From positions 992,001 to 1,056,000 of the forward strand of contig NZ_WBKI01000001.1 in the NCBI RefSeq assembly GCF_008830365.1: a stretch of DNA of 64,000 bases, read 5' to 3'. The notes under the pieces are model-generated. The model did not search any database, was not told the DNA's origin, and saw nothing but the letters and a program-made list of their open reading frames with translations. The DNA is from Serratia proteamaculans. Its GTDB lineage: Bacteria; Pseudomonadota; Gammaproteobacteria; Enterobacterales; Enterobacteriaceae. Positions 38,141 to 46,637 of the stretch are shown piece by piece (positions within the stretch are counted from its first letter, which is position 1; each line of letters starts with the position of its first letter). The position numbers and the translations under genes are program-made.

Positions 38141-39613
38141 ATGCACGTAAACAACCGCTGGTTGATCCTGGCAATGATTTCCAGCGCGCTATTTTTGATC
38201 ATCATCGACATGACGGTGCTGTACACCGCATTGCCACGCCTGACGCTAGCGCTGGATGCCAGTGCGTCACAAAAATTATGGATCGTGAATGCCTACCCGT
38301 TAGTGGTTGCCGGTTTGCTGCCCGGTGCAGGCATGTTGAGCGATCGCATTGGTCATAAACGGCTGTTTATTGCCGGGTTGCCCGTGTTTGCCGTCGCCTC
38401 CCTGTGTGCGGCCTTTTCTCCTTCAGCCGAATGGTTGATCGCCGCTCGCGTATTCCTCGCTGTCGGTGCAGCAATGATGATGCCGGCCACGCTGTCCATT
38501 GTCCGCCACGTTTTTACCGACGAACGCGAACGCGCCTTGGCGATTGGTATTTGGGCTGCAGTCGCCTCTGGTGGTGCCGCTATTGGCCCGGTGGTTGGCG
38601 GGGTCCTGCTGGAATATTTCTGGTGGGGGTCGGTGTTCTTGATCAACGTGCCAGTCGTTATGGTGGTGTTACCGCTGGCATGGCGGTTGATACCGCACTG
38701 CGGCGGAGAAAATAAACGCCCTTACGATATCATCGGTTCGGTGCAGGTCATGGCCGGTCTGGTGGGCTGCATCTATGCGCTGAAGGAACTGAGCAAGGCG
38801 ACGCCCTCCTTTATTGCGCTGGTGATTGCCGCCGCCATCGGTATTTTCTCGCTCTGGCTGTTTGTCCGTCGCCAGCGTCAGGCGCGTTATCCAATGATCG
38901 ACTTCTCGCTGTTCCAGAATCGGCTGTTTGCCGGCGGCGTCGGCGTGGCTCTGATATCGATGATAGCCCTGGTCGGTGTGGAGCTGGTACTGACGCAACG
39001 TCTACAGTTGGTGCTTGAACTTAGCCCGTTACAAGCGGCACTGTTCATTCTGCCGATCCCCGTGGCGTCTGCATTAGCCGGTCCGCTGGCCGGATTAATG
39101 CTGCCACGCTACGGCGAGCGCAGCATGATATTCGGTGGGTTGCTCCTGACCGGCTTGGGTATTGGCGGCCTGGCGCTGCTTTATCAGAGTAGCCTGGTGC
39201 TGCAGTTGGTTTGCCTGTTTATCGCCGGTTTTGGTCTTGGGGGAGTAATTACCGCCGCGTCGACTGCCATCATGCTCAATGCTCCGGAAGAAAAATCCGG
39301 TATGGCGGCGTCGATCGAAGATGTGTCCTATGAACTGGGCGGCGTTCTGGGCATCACCTTGCTGGGTGGGTTGATGACCGCCATCTATAGCCACAGTCTG
39401 GCGCTGCCTGGCAGTCTGCCGGTGAGTGAAGCCGCTTACGACAGTATCGATGAGGCCTTGCGGTTGGCCTCAACTCTGGCCGCCGATCAGGCACAACAGC
39501 TTAAGCAACTGGCCCGCCTGGCTTTCGACCGCGCATTTATCGTGGTGCTGATCACGGCGGCATTACTGATGGTGCTGGGTGCCGGTGTGACAAAAATGGC
39601 CTTGCGCAAGTAA
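38141..39613 (+). CDS. MFS drug/biocide efflux transporter, DHA2 (14 TM), SmvA-like
   Basis: This is a 490-aa inner-membrane antiporter with about 14 helices. DHA2 signatures are present: LFLIIIDMTVLYTALPRL (motif D1 with acidic Asp), GMLSDRIGHKRLFIAG (motif A), and ARVFLAVGAAMMMPATLSIVRHVF (motif B). The motif-C region is GIWAAVASGGAAIGPVVGG. It is similar to SmvA, which exports methyl viologen, acriflavine and cationic biocides. The start is the Met at 38141 (MHVNNRWLILAMISS) rather than the frame opening at 38087. It is divergently paired with the TetR gene. The actual substrates cannot be read from sequence. Confidence 0.9.
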   Translation: MHVNNRWLILAMISSALFLIIIDMTVLYTALPRLTLALDASASQKLWIVNAYPLVVAGLLPGAGMLSDRIGHKRLFIAGLPVFAVASLCAAFSPSAEWLIAARVFLAVGAAMMMPATLSIVRHVFTDERERALAIGIWAAVASGGAAIGPVVGGVLLEYFWWGSVFLINVPVVMVVLPLAWRLIPHCGGENKRPYDIIGSVQVMAGLVGCIYALKELSKATPSFIALVIAAAIGIFSLWLFVRRQRQARYPMIDFSLFQNRLFAGGVGVALISMIALVGVELVLTQRLQLVLELSPLQAALFILPIPVASALAGPLAGLMLPRYGERSMIFGGLLLTGLGIGGLALLYQSSLVLQLVCLFIAGFGLGGVITAASTAIMLNAPEEKSGMAASIEDVSYELGGVLGITLLGGLMTAIYSHSLALPGSLPVSEAAYDSIDEALRLASTLAADQAQQLKQLARLAFDRAFIVVLITAALLMVLGAGVTKMALRK

Positions 39614-39809
39614 TGATAAGAAGCCGCTTTTGTTGTTAACGCATTCTGCTTAAACTGAATTGGCAATTTGCTTCTCGGATTTATCGTTATTGGTTTCAAC
39701 GATTGCATTGATGCTTTTGATCGTCTTTAACCCTGCGATAAATCCGGTTACTGTGTTTGTTATGGATATTGTGTAAATCATCGAATCAAATAATCAGGAG
39801 AAGATTATT

Positions 39810-40301
39810 ATGGCAACGACGAAGAAAGCAGCTAAAAACCATATCGGCCTGGACAGTAAACAATCGGCAAAACTATCGGAAGCGTTGAATGCGCTGCTGG
39901 CGAATTATCAGGTGCTGTATATGAACGTGCGCGGTTACCACTGGAACATTTCCGGCCCGCATTTCTTTGAGCTGCACGTCAAATTTGAAGAAACCTATAA
40001 CGATCTGCTGACCAAGGTTGATGAGTTGGCGGAACGTATTCTGACCCTGGGTTCGCAGCCGCGTCATGCCTTCAGCGATTATCTGAAAACTTCCGACATC
40101 AAGGAAGACACCAACGTCACCGATGATAAAGGCACGCTGGGTGGGTTGCTGCACGGTTATTCGGTGCTGTTGCAACAGCAGCGCGACCTGTTGACACTGG
40201 CCGCCGATGCGGGTGATGAAGGGACGGCTTCACTGATGAGCGACTACATCAAAGAGCAGGAAAAGCAGGTTTGGATGCTTAACGCCTATCTGGGGAAATA
40301 A
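39810..40301 (+). CDS. Dps-family ferritin-like protein
   Basis: This 163-aa mini-ferritin oxidises Fe(II) with peroxide and stores iron in a 12-mer. Inter-subunit ferroxidase ligands are in place: His44 (RGYHWN), His56, Glu60, Asp71 and Glu75 in HFFELHVKFEETYNDLLTKVDELAER. The Lys-rich start (MATTKKAAKNH) may bind DNA. It is distinct in sequence from E. coli Dps and nearer to the Dps/NapA type seen in Haemophilus and Bacteroides, so the cell probably also has a classical Dps elsewhere. RBS AGGAG is near the ATG, and a terminator follows directly. Confidence 0.92.
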   Translation: MATTKKAAKNHIGLDSKQSAKLSEALNALLANYQVLYMNVRGYHWNISGPHFFELHVKFEETYNDLLTKVDELAERILTLGSQPRHAFSDYLKTSDIKEDTNVTDDKGTLGGLLHGYSVLLQQQRDLLTLAADAGDEGTASLMSDYIKEQEKQVWMLNAYLGK

Positions 40302-40319
40302 ACCCAACCGCAGTTAACA

Positions 40320-40347
40320 GAAACAGTCCCCTCAGGGACTGTTTTTG
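40320..40347. terminator. Dps gene terminator
   Basis: AAACAGTCCC-CTCA-GGGACTGTTT followed by TTG. It is symmetric, so it can also serve the converging yciY. Confidence 0.88.
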
Positions 40348-40349
40348 CT

Positions 40350-40526
40350 TTACCACTCGTAGGCCACCACAAACAGCAATGAACGTCGGTGCTGGTCATC
40401 CAGGCGACGTCGCACCCGAATAATATGCCGATTGCTGCAAGACTGGCGTTCCAACCAGCGATGCCTGCGGCGCTGACTCTGTCGTAGCATCCGCCAGCGG
40501 CCCACCTCGTTTCTACTGCGTCTCAT
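40350..40526 (-). CDS. yciY: Small Arg-rich protein YciY
   Basis: This protein of about 58 aa has the opening MRRSRNEVGRWRMLRQSQRRR, which matches E. coli YciY (57 aa, MKRSRTEVGRWRM...). It also shares the RWLE-QS element and LLFVVAYEW near the end. It is strongly basic, with about 18 Arg, and may bind nucleic acid; no function is known. I place the start at 40526 to match E. coli. The Met five codons upstream (40541) has a slightly better RBS and cannot be excluded. It is upstream of and divergent from clsA, its usual neighbour. Confidence 0.82.
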   Translation of the reverse strand: MRRSRNEVGRWRMLRQSQRRRHRWLERQSCSNRHIIRVRRRLDDQHRRSLLFVVAYEW

Positions 40527-40779
40527 CGTTTTGTCACTCATCCGTCAAAAACCTACGGCGGGCATTATAGCCCTTTCGCTGAGCGATCCAAGCCTCAGTT
40601 CGCCGTATTTTAATCCGACTGGGCGACGCGATAACCGGCGAAAAATGTATTTTTTGTTTACAGCAAGTGCCTTAAGCCAATCATATTTTTGCAACATAAG
40701 CGCCGAGAAAAGGTTTCCCCTTTAGCGTTCTGTGCGTACACTCATCGTTGGTGGTTTGCGAACGGGATTTTTCGCCTTT

Positions 40780-42240
40780 ATGACAACATTTTATACCGTA
40801 ATCAGTTGGCTCATGGTCTTTGGTTACTGGCTGCTTATCGCCGGTGTGACACTGCGTATTCTGATGAAACGTCGCGCTGTACCTTCCGCTATGGCCTGGT
40901 TGCTGGTTATCTATATTCTGCCGCTGTTCGGTATCGTGGCTTACTTATCCTTTGGTGAATTGCATCTGGGCAAACGCCGCGCCGAACGCGCCAAGGCGAT
41001 GTGGCCTTCTACCGCACGCTGGCTGAGCGAATTAAAAGAGAGCCAGCGCATCTTCGCCACCGATTACAGCGAGGTCGCCAGACCCCTGTTCCAACTGTGC
41101 AATCGTCGCCAGGGTATTGATGGCGTCAAGGGCAACCAACTTCAGTTACTCACCACCACCGACGCAACGCTAAAAGCGCTAATCCGTGATATTGAGCTGG
41201 CGCGCCATAATATTGAGATGGTGTTTTACATCTGGCAGCCCGGCGGATTGGTGGATCAGGTGGCCGAATCCCTGATGGCCGCTGCGCGCCGCGGTGTACA
41301 TTGTCGCCTGATGCTGGACTCTGCCGGCAGCCTGCAGTTCTTCCGCAGCCCCTATCCCGGCATGATGCGTAATGCCGGCATCGAGGTGGTGGAATCACTC
41401 AAGGTCAACCTGTTCCGCGTATTCCTGCGCCGGATGGATTTGCGTCAACACCGTAAAGTGGTGCTGATTGACAACTATATTGCCTACACCGGCAGTATGA
41501 ATATGGTCGATCCACGCTATTTCAAACAGGACGCCGGTGTTGGTCAGTGGATCGATCTGATGGCACGTATGGAGGGCCCAGTCGCCAGTACCATGGGTAT
41601 CGTTTATGCCTGTGACTGGGAGATTGAAACCGGTAAACGGATCCTACCACCGCCGCCGGACGTCAATATCATGCCGTTCGAACAGGAAAGCGGTCACACT
41701 ATCCAGGTTATCGCCTCCGGCCCCGGCTTCCCGGAAGAAATGATCCACCAGGCGCTGCTGACCGCAGTTTACTCAGCACGTGAACAGTTGATCATGACCA
41801 CCCCCTATTTCGTACCCAGCGACGATTTGCTGCATGCGATCTGCACCGCCGCACTGCGCGGGGTTGAAGTCAGCATTATTGTGCCACGCGATAACGACTC
41901 CACGATGGTACGCTGGGCCAGTCGCTCTTTCTTCTCCGAACTGCTGGAAGCAGGCGTCAATATCTACCAGTTTGAAGACGGCTTGCTGCATACCAAGAGC
42001 GTACTGGTCGATGGTCAACTCAGCCTGGTTGGCACGGTAAATTTGGATATGCGCAGCCTGTGGCTGAATTTCGAAATCACACTGGTGATCGACGATGACG
42101 GTTTCGGCAGCGATCTGGCCTGCGTGCAGGATGACTATATAGCCCGTTCGCAGTTGCTGAATGCCAAAGAGTGGCAGAAACGGCCGTTCTGGCACCGTAT
42201 TGTTGAGCGCCTGTTCTACTTTTTCAGCCCGCTGCTATAA
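40780..42240 (+). CDS. clsA: Cardiolipin synthase A
   Basis: ClsA condenses two phosphatidylglycerols to cardiolipin and glycerol at the inner membrane. It has 486 aa from the Met at 40780, exactly the E. coli length. The N-terminus holds two TM helices ([23 protein letters not shown] and [22 protein letters not shown]). Two PLD-type HKD motifs follow: [18 protein letters not shown] at about 224 and [18 protein letters not shown] at about 404. The frame opens earlier at 40732, but those residues are not family-like. The RBS is unremarkable. Confidence 0.97.
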   Translation: MTTFYTVISWLMVFGYWLLIAGVTLRILMKRRAVPSAMAWLLVIYILPLFGIVAYLSFGELHLGKRRAERAKAMWPSTARWLSELKESQRIFATDYSEVARPLFQLCNRRQGIDGVKGNQLQLLTTTDATLKALIRDIELARHNIEMVFYIWQPGGLVDQVAESLMAAARRGVHCRLMLDSAGSLQFFRSPYPGMMRNAGIEVVESLKVNLFRVFLRRMDLRQHRKVVLIDNYIAYTGSMNMVDPRYFKQDAGVGQWIDLMARMEGPVASTMGIVYACDWEIETGKRILPPPPDVNIMPFEQESGHTIQVIASGPGFPEEMIHQALLTAVYSAREQLIMTTPYFVPSDDLLHAICTAALRGVEVSIIVPRDNDSTMVRWASRSFFSELLEAGVNIYQFEDGLLHTKSVLVDGQLSLVGTVNLDMRSLWLNFEITLVIDDDGFGSDLACVQDDYIARSQLLNAKEWQKRPFWHRIVERLFYFFSPLL

Positions 42241-42296
42241 ATGCCGTAGCGGGCATGCTTTAATAATGCCAAATCATTTGTTATCGGGATTTAATT

Positions 42297-42620
42297 ATGG
42301 ATTTGAATAACCGCCTTACTGAAGACGAAACGCTGGAACAGGCTTACGACATCTTTTTGGAGTTGGCCGGCGACAATCTGGATCCGGCGGATATTCTGCT
42401 GTTCAACCTGCAGTTTGAGGAGCGCGGTGGCGCCGAACTGTATGACCCGGCGGAAGACTGGTCGGAACATGTGGATTTTGACCTGAACCCGGACTTTTTC
42501 GCCGAAGTGGTGATTGGCCTGGCGGACAGCGATGGCGAACCGATCAATGACGTGTTTGCCCGCGTGCTGCTGTGCCGAGAGAAAGACCACAAGCTTTGCC
42601 ACATTCTGTGGAAAGAGTAA
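42297..42620 (+). CDS. yciU: HI1450-type dsDNA-mimic protein YciU
   Basis: This very acidic 107-aa protein has Asp/Glu spread over the whole length ([39 protein letters not shown]). It is nearly identical to E. coli YciU. Its Haemophilus homologue HI1450 has a charge surface that mimics double-stranded DNA and is thought to occupy DNA-binding proteins such as HU. It lies 56 nt after clsA on the same strand, so the two are probably co-transcribed, and ends at a terminator. Confidence 0.94.
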   Translation: MDLNNRLTEDETLEQAYDIFLELAGDNLDPADILLFNLQFEERGGAELYDPAEDWSEHVDFDLNPDFFAEVVIGLADSDGEPINDVFARVLLCREKDHKLCHILWKE

Positions 42621-42637
42621 GCGGCTATCAGGCATAA

Positions 42638-42668
42638 AAAAACCCGCCAATTTTGGCGGGTTTTTTGT
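42638..42668. terminator. yciU/opp bidirectional terminator
   Basis: AACCCGCCA-ATTT-TGGCGGGTT (42641-42662), with AAAAA on the left and TTTTTT on the right. It lies 22 nt before the oppF stop. Confidence 0.9.
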
Positions 42669-42684
42669 TGGCGAAAAACACCGA

Positions 42685-43686
42685 TTACAGCGGATCGACC
42701 TTCAGACAAGAAACCGCATGGCGGAAGCTGCCTTCCAGCAACGGTCGGGTCTTGGCGCATTCCGGCCCGGCGATGGGACAGCGAGTACGGAACACACAGC
42801 CAGATGGCGGGTTGATCGGTGAAGGCAGTTCCCCTTCCAGCAACTGGATCTGTTTATCCTTCTCCTTGTCCGGATCAGGAACCGGTACCGCCGACATCAG
42901 AGCTTTGGTATAAGGGTGCTGCGGGTTGTGGTACACCTCATCATAGGTGCCCAGTTCCACCGCATGACCCAGATACATTACCAACACGCGGTCAGAGATG
43001 TGTTTTACTACCGCGAGGTCATGAGCGATAAAGATCAGCGACAGCCCCATTTCACGCTGCAGTTGCTGTAACAGGTTCACCACCTGCGCCTGGATCGATA
43101 CGTCCAGCGCCGAGACCGGTTCATCACAAATCACCAGTTTTGGCTCCAGGATCAGGGCGCGGGCGATACCGATACGCTGACACTGACCACCGGAAAACTC
43201 ATGCGGATAACGGTTGATCAGGTTTGGCAACAGGCCAACCTTCAGCATCATCGCTTTAACCTTGTCTTTCACTTCCTGACGCGGCATTTTTGGGTAATAG
43301 GTACGCAGTGGCTCGGCGATGATTTCCCCAATGGTCATGCGCGGGTTCAGTGAGGCCAGCGGATCCTGGAAGATCATCTGAATATCGCTGCGGGTTTTGC
43401 GCCAGTCAACGTCGCTCATACCGAGCAAGTCTTTACCCAGCCAGGCAACGCGCCCGCTGGTCGCTTTCACCAGACCGATAATAGCGCGGGCAAAGGTCGA
43501 TTTACCACAGCCCGACTCGCCCACCACGCCCAGAGTTTCCCCTTCGAACAGGCGCAGTGTCACACCGTCAACGGCCTTCAGGGTTTTCGGCGGCTGCCAG
43601 AACCACTGTTTGTCATCATGAATGTCGAAGTGCACTTTCAAATCAGCCACTTCGAGCAGGACTTTCTTGTCGGTTACCGTACTCAT
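42685..43686 (-). CDS. oppF: Oligopeptide ABC transporter ATP-binding protein OppF
   Basis: OppF is one of the two ATPases of the oligopeptide importer OppABCDF. It is 333 aa. Walker A is GESGCGKST, the signature LSGGQ-type is FSGGQCQRIGIARAL, and Walker B is LVICDEPVSALD. The Q-loop and H-loop (FIAHDLAV) are also seen. The C-terminal oligopeptide motif with Cys residues (CVFRTRCPIAGPECAKTRP) is typical of this subfamily and holds a cluster or disulfide. It overlaps oppD by 4 nt (ATGA), so the two are coupled. Confidence 0.97.
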   Translation of the reverse strand: MSTVTDKKVLLEVADLKVHFDIHDDKQWFWQPPKTLKAVDGVTLRLFEGETLGVVGESGCGKSTFARAIIGLVKATSGRVAWLGKDLLGMSDVDWRKTRSDIQMIFQDPLASLNPRMTIGEIIAEPLRTYYPKMPRQEVKDKVKAMMLKVGLLPNLINRYPHEFSGGQCQRIGIARALILEPKLVICDEPVSALDVSIQAQVVNLLQQLQREMGLSLIFIAHDLAVVKHISDRVLVMYLGHAVELGTYDEVYHNPQHPYTKALMSAVPVPDPDKEKDKQIQLLEGELPSPINPPSGCVFRTRCPIAGPECAKTRPLLEGSFRHAVSCLKVDPL

Positions 43687-44699
43687 ACCAACGCCTCCAC
43701 CGGTTTAAAGCAGGCACGTAGACGCCCTTCACCAAACTGCTCCAACGGCGGAGCGCTTGCACATTGCGGCATCGCGTACGAACAACGCGGCTGGAACGGG
43801 CAGCCTTTCGGCAGGCGTAGCAGATTCGGTGGGTTGCCAGGAATAGTCATCAGCGCCTCACCTTCGGCGTCCAAACGAGGTACCGCATTCAGCAAACCAA
43901 TCGAGTAAGGGTGGCTAGGACGATAGAACACATCGCGTGCACTGCCATATTCCATGGTGCGTCCGGCGTACATCACCAGCACCTTGTTACAGATGCCGGC
44001 CACCACGCCCAGGTCGTGGGTGATCATAATGATGGCAGTGTTGAACTCGCGCTTAAGCTCGTTCAGCAGTGTCATGATCTGCGCCTGAACCGTCACATCC
44101 AGTGCGGTGGTAGGTTCATCGGCAATCAACAGCTTCGGCCGGCACAGCAACGCCATGACAATCATCACGCGCTGGCGCATACCGCCGGAAAACTCATGCG
44201 GATACATGCGCATGCGCTTACGCGCTTCAGGCATTTTAACCGCATCAAGCATGCGCACCGATTCTTCAAAGGCCGCACTTTTACCCATGTTCTTGTGCTG
44301 CATCAGCACTTCCATCAACTGCTCACCAACGCGCATATAGGGGTTGAGTGAGGTCATCGGGTCCTGGAAGATCATCGAAATCTCTTCCGCCCGCAGCTTA
44401 TTGAGCTGTGTTTCCGGCAGGTTGAGAATTTCACGGCCGTTAAATTTAGCCGAGCCGCCAATGCGACCATTGCTGGCCAACAGCCCCATCAGCGCAAAGG
44501 CGGTCTGGGATTTACCAGAACCGGATTCCCCCACGATACCCAGCGTTTCGCCGGCGCGCAGGTCAAAGTTCAGATCGTTCACTGCCGTCACGTCACCGTC
44601 CGGAGTGCCGAAGGTCACGCGCAGGTCTTTTACATCCAGCAACAGCGGCGATTTAGCGGCGGTGCTGGTTTGCAACTGTGGATTTTCAATGGTGCTCAT
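43683..44699 (-). CDS. oppD: Oligopeptide ABC transporter ATP-binding protein OppD
   Basis: OppD is the other ATPase of the importer. It is 338 aa with Walker A GESGSGKSQ, signature FSGGMRQRVMIVMAL, Walker B LLIADEPTTALD and H-loop MITHDLGV. The C-terminal Cys motif CPFQPRCSYAMPQCA is similar to that of OppF. The protein sits in the cytoplasm bound to OppB/OppC. It follows oppC by 11 nt. Confidence 0.97.
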   Translation of the reverse strand: MSTIENPQLQTSTAAKSPLLLDVKDLRVTFGTPDGDVTAVNDLNFDLRAGETLGIVGESGSGKSQTAFALMGLLASNGRIGGSAKFNGREILNLPETQLNKLRAEEISMIFQDPMTSLNPYMRVGEQLMEVLMQHKNMGKSAAFEESVRMLDAVKMPEARKRMRMYPHEFSGGMRQRVMIVMALLCRPKLLIADEPTTALDVTVQAQIMTLLNELKREFNTAIIMITHDLGVVAGICNKVLVMYAGRTMEYGSARDVFYRPSHPYSIGLLNAVPRLDAEGEALMTIPGNPPNLLRLPKGCPFQPRCSYAMPQCASAPPLEQFGEGRLRACFKPVEALV

Positions 44700-44710
44700 G
44701 ATTGCACTCC

Positions 44711-45619
44711 TTAACGATCTTTCGGGTCGAGGGCGTCACGCAGGCCATCGCCGATAAAGTTGAAACAAAACAGAGTGACAACCAGGAAACCCGCCGGGAA
44801 CAGCAGCAACCACGGTGAAACTTCCATCGAGTTGGCGCCATCGCTCAGCAATGCACCCCAGCTGCTTAACGGTTCCTGAGTACCCAGCCCCAGGAAGCTG
44901 AGGAAAGATTCGAACAGGATCATACTCGGCACCAGCAATGAGGCGTATACCACCACCACACCGAGCACGTTCGGCACGATATGGCGCAGCACGATATTAC
45001 GGCTCGACACACCGCATACCAACGCCGCTTCGATAAATTCCTTACGCTTTAGGCTCAGGGTTTGTCCGCGCACAATACGCGCCATATCCAGCCAGGACAC
45101 CATGCCGATCGCCACAAAGATCAGCAGGATGTTTTGCCCGAAGAAGGTGACCAGCAAGATAACGAAGAACATGAACGGGAAGGAGTTGAGGATTTCCAAC
45201 AGGCGCATCATTACCGAATCGGTTTTACCGCCCAGGTAACCGGACATCGCACCATACAGCGTCCCGACAATCACCGCCACCAGCGCGGCTGATACGCCAA
45301 CCATCAGCGAGATACGTCCGCCAATCGCCACGCGCACCAGCAAATCACGACCGGAGGAGTCGGTGCCAAAGTAATGGCCCGCGTCAAGGCTCGGCGCGGC
45401 CGACATCATCGCCCAATCGGTATCGTCATAGGCAAACTGTGACAGCCAGGGTGCCACAATCACAAACAGGGTAATCAGCACCAGCACAAACAAGCTGCTG
45501 ACTGCCGCACGGTTATGCACAAAGCGACGACGGGCATCCTGCCACAGGCTGCGCCCTTCTACTTCGAGCTTTTCGCTGAAGTTCTCCAGAGCCTCGCTGT
45601 TCTTTTTCGTCAACATCAT
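44711..45619 (-). CDS. oppC: Oligopeptide ABC transporter permease OppC
   Basis: This 302-aa inner-membrane permease carries about six TM helices. It has a long periplasmic section after the first helix and the binding-protein-dependent transport motif (EAALVCGVSSRNIVLRHIVPNVLG, the EAA loop that contacts the ATPases). The N-terminal cytoplasmic part is long (MMLTKKNSEALENFSEKLEVEGRSL), as in E. coli OppC. It is 14 nt downstream of oppB. Confidence 0.96.
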   Translation of the reverse strand: MMLTKKNSEALENFSEKLEVEGRSLWQDARRRFVHNRAAVSSLFVLVLITLFVIVAPWLSQFAYDDTDWAMMSAAPSLDAGHYFGTDSSGRDLLVRVAIGGRISLMVGVSAALVAVIVGTLYGAMSGYLGGKTDSVMMRLLEILNSFPFMFFVILLVTFFGQNILLIFVAIGMVSWLDMARIVRGQTLSLKRKEFIEAALVCGVSSRNIVLRHIVPNVLGVVVVYASLLVPSMILFESFLSFLGLGTQEPLSSWGALLSDGANSMEVSPWLLLFPAGFLVVTLFCFNFIGDGLRDALDPKDR

Positions 45620-45633
45620 TTGCGTGCTCCAGC

Positions 45634-46554
45634 TTAATAACGAATTTTTGGATCGATAACGGCGTACAGCACGTCGACGATCGCGTTAAACAAAATAGTC
45701 AGGCCACCCACCAGAATGGTCAGGCTCAATACCAAGGAATAGTCGCGGTTCAGCGCGCCGTTAACAAACAGCTGGCCGATACCCGGCAGACCATAAATGG
45801 TTTCGATCACCATGGAACCAGTGATAATGCCGACAAACGCCGGGCCCATGTAAGAAAGCACCGGTAATAACGCAGGCTTGAGCGCATGGCGGAAAATAAT
45901 GCGCCGCATCGGTAAGCCTTTGGCGCGGGCTGTGCGGATAAAGTTTGAGTGCAGCACTTCAATCATCGATCCACGCGTGATACGGGCGATACTGGCAATA
46001 TAGGCCAGTGATAACGCCACCATCGGCAGGATGATGTATTTCGGCGCCCCTCCGTTCCAACCGCCACCCGGCAACCATTTCAGCGTGATGGCGAAAATCA
46101 ACACCAGTAACGGCGCCACCACGAAACTGGGGATCACCACCCCGGTCATGGCAAAGCCCATCACCGTATAATCCCATTTGGTATTTTGATTCAGTGCAGC
46201 AACCACCCCGGCGCTAACCCCCAAGACGACCGCCAACAAAAATGCGGCAAGGCCAAGTTTGGCGGAGACCGGGAATGAAGAAGCCACCAGATCGTTTACC
46301 GAGTAATCTTTGTATTTGAATGACGGCCCAAAATCGCCTTTCGACAGTTGCACCAGATAATGGCCGTACTGCTTCCAGATCGGATCGTTCAAATGATATT
46401 TGGCCTCGATGTTGGCCATCACTTCCGGCGGCAATGCACGCTCGCCGGTAAATGGGCTGCCAGGAGCCAAACGCATCATAAAGAATGAGATGGTAATAAG
46501 GATAAATAGTGTCGGGATCGCTTCTAACAAGCGACGAAATATAAATTTAAGCAT
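45634..46554 (-). CDS. oppB: Oligopeptide ABC transporter permease OppB
   Basis: This is a 306-aa permease with MLKFIFRRLLEAIPTLFILITISFFMMRL at the start and the LAPGSPF motif. Six hydrophobic helices follow, with the EAA loop RTARAKGLPMRRIIFRHALKPALLPVL. It forms the membrane pore with OppC. It starts 83 nt after oppA, the gap that carries a strong hairpin, so its level can differ from oppA. Confidence 0.96.
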   Translation of the reverse strand: MLKFIFRRLLEAIPTLFILITISFFMMRLAPGSPFTGERALPPEVMANIEAKYHLNDPIWKQYGHYLVQLSKGDFGPSFKYKDYSVNDLVASSFPVSAKLGLAAFLLAVVLGVSAGVVAALNQNTKWDYTVMGFAMTGVVIPSFVVAPLLVLIFAITLKWLPGGGWNGGAPKYIILPMVALSLAYIASIARITRGSMIEVLHSNFIRTARAKGLPMRRIIFRHALKPALLPVLSYMGPAFVGIITGSMVIETIYGLPGIGQLFVNGALNRDYSLVLSLTILVGGLTILFNAIVDVLYAVIDPKIRY

Positions 46555-46605
46555 TGCCCTAACCCTGTGCTGCAGCCTGATAACGGCTTATTATTCTCAA
46601 CATGG

Positions 46606-46627
46606 GCCGGCGGTTCACACCGCCGGC
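46606..46627 (-). terminator. Hairpin between oppA and oppB
   Basis: GCCGGCGGT-TCAC-ACCGCCGGC is a perfect 9-bp stem just past the oppA stop. No U-tract follows on the minus strand. It probably slows 3' decay or partly ends transcription, so oppA mRNA can exceed that of oppBCDF. Confidence 0.6.
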
Positions 46628-46637
46628 ACTTACCTTA

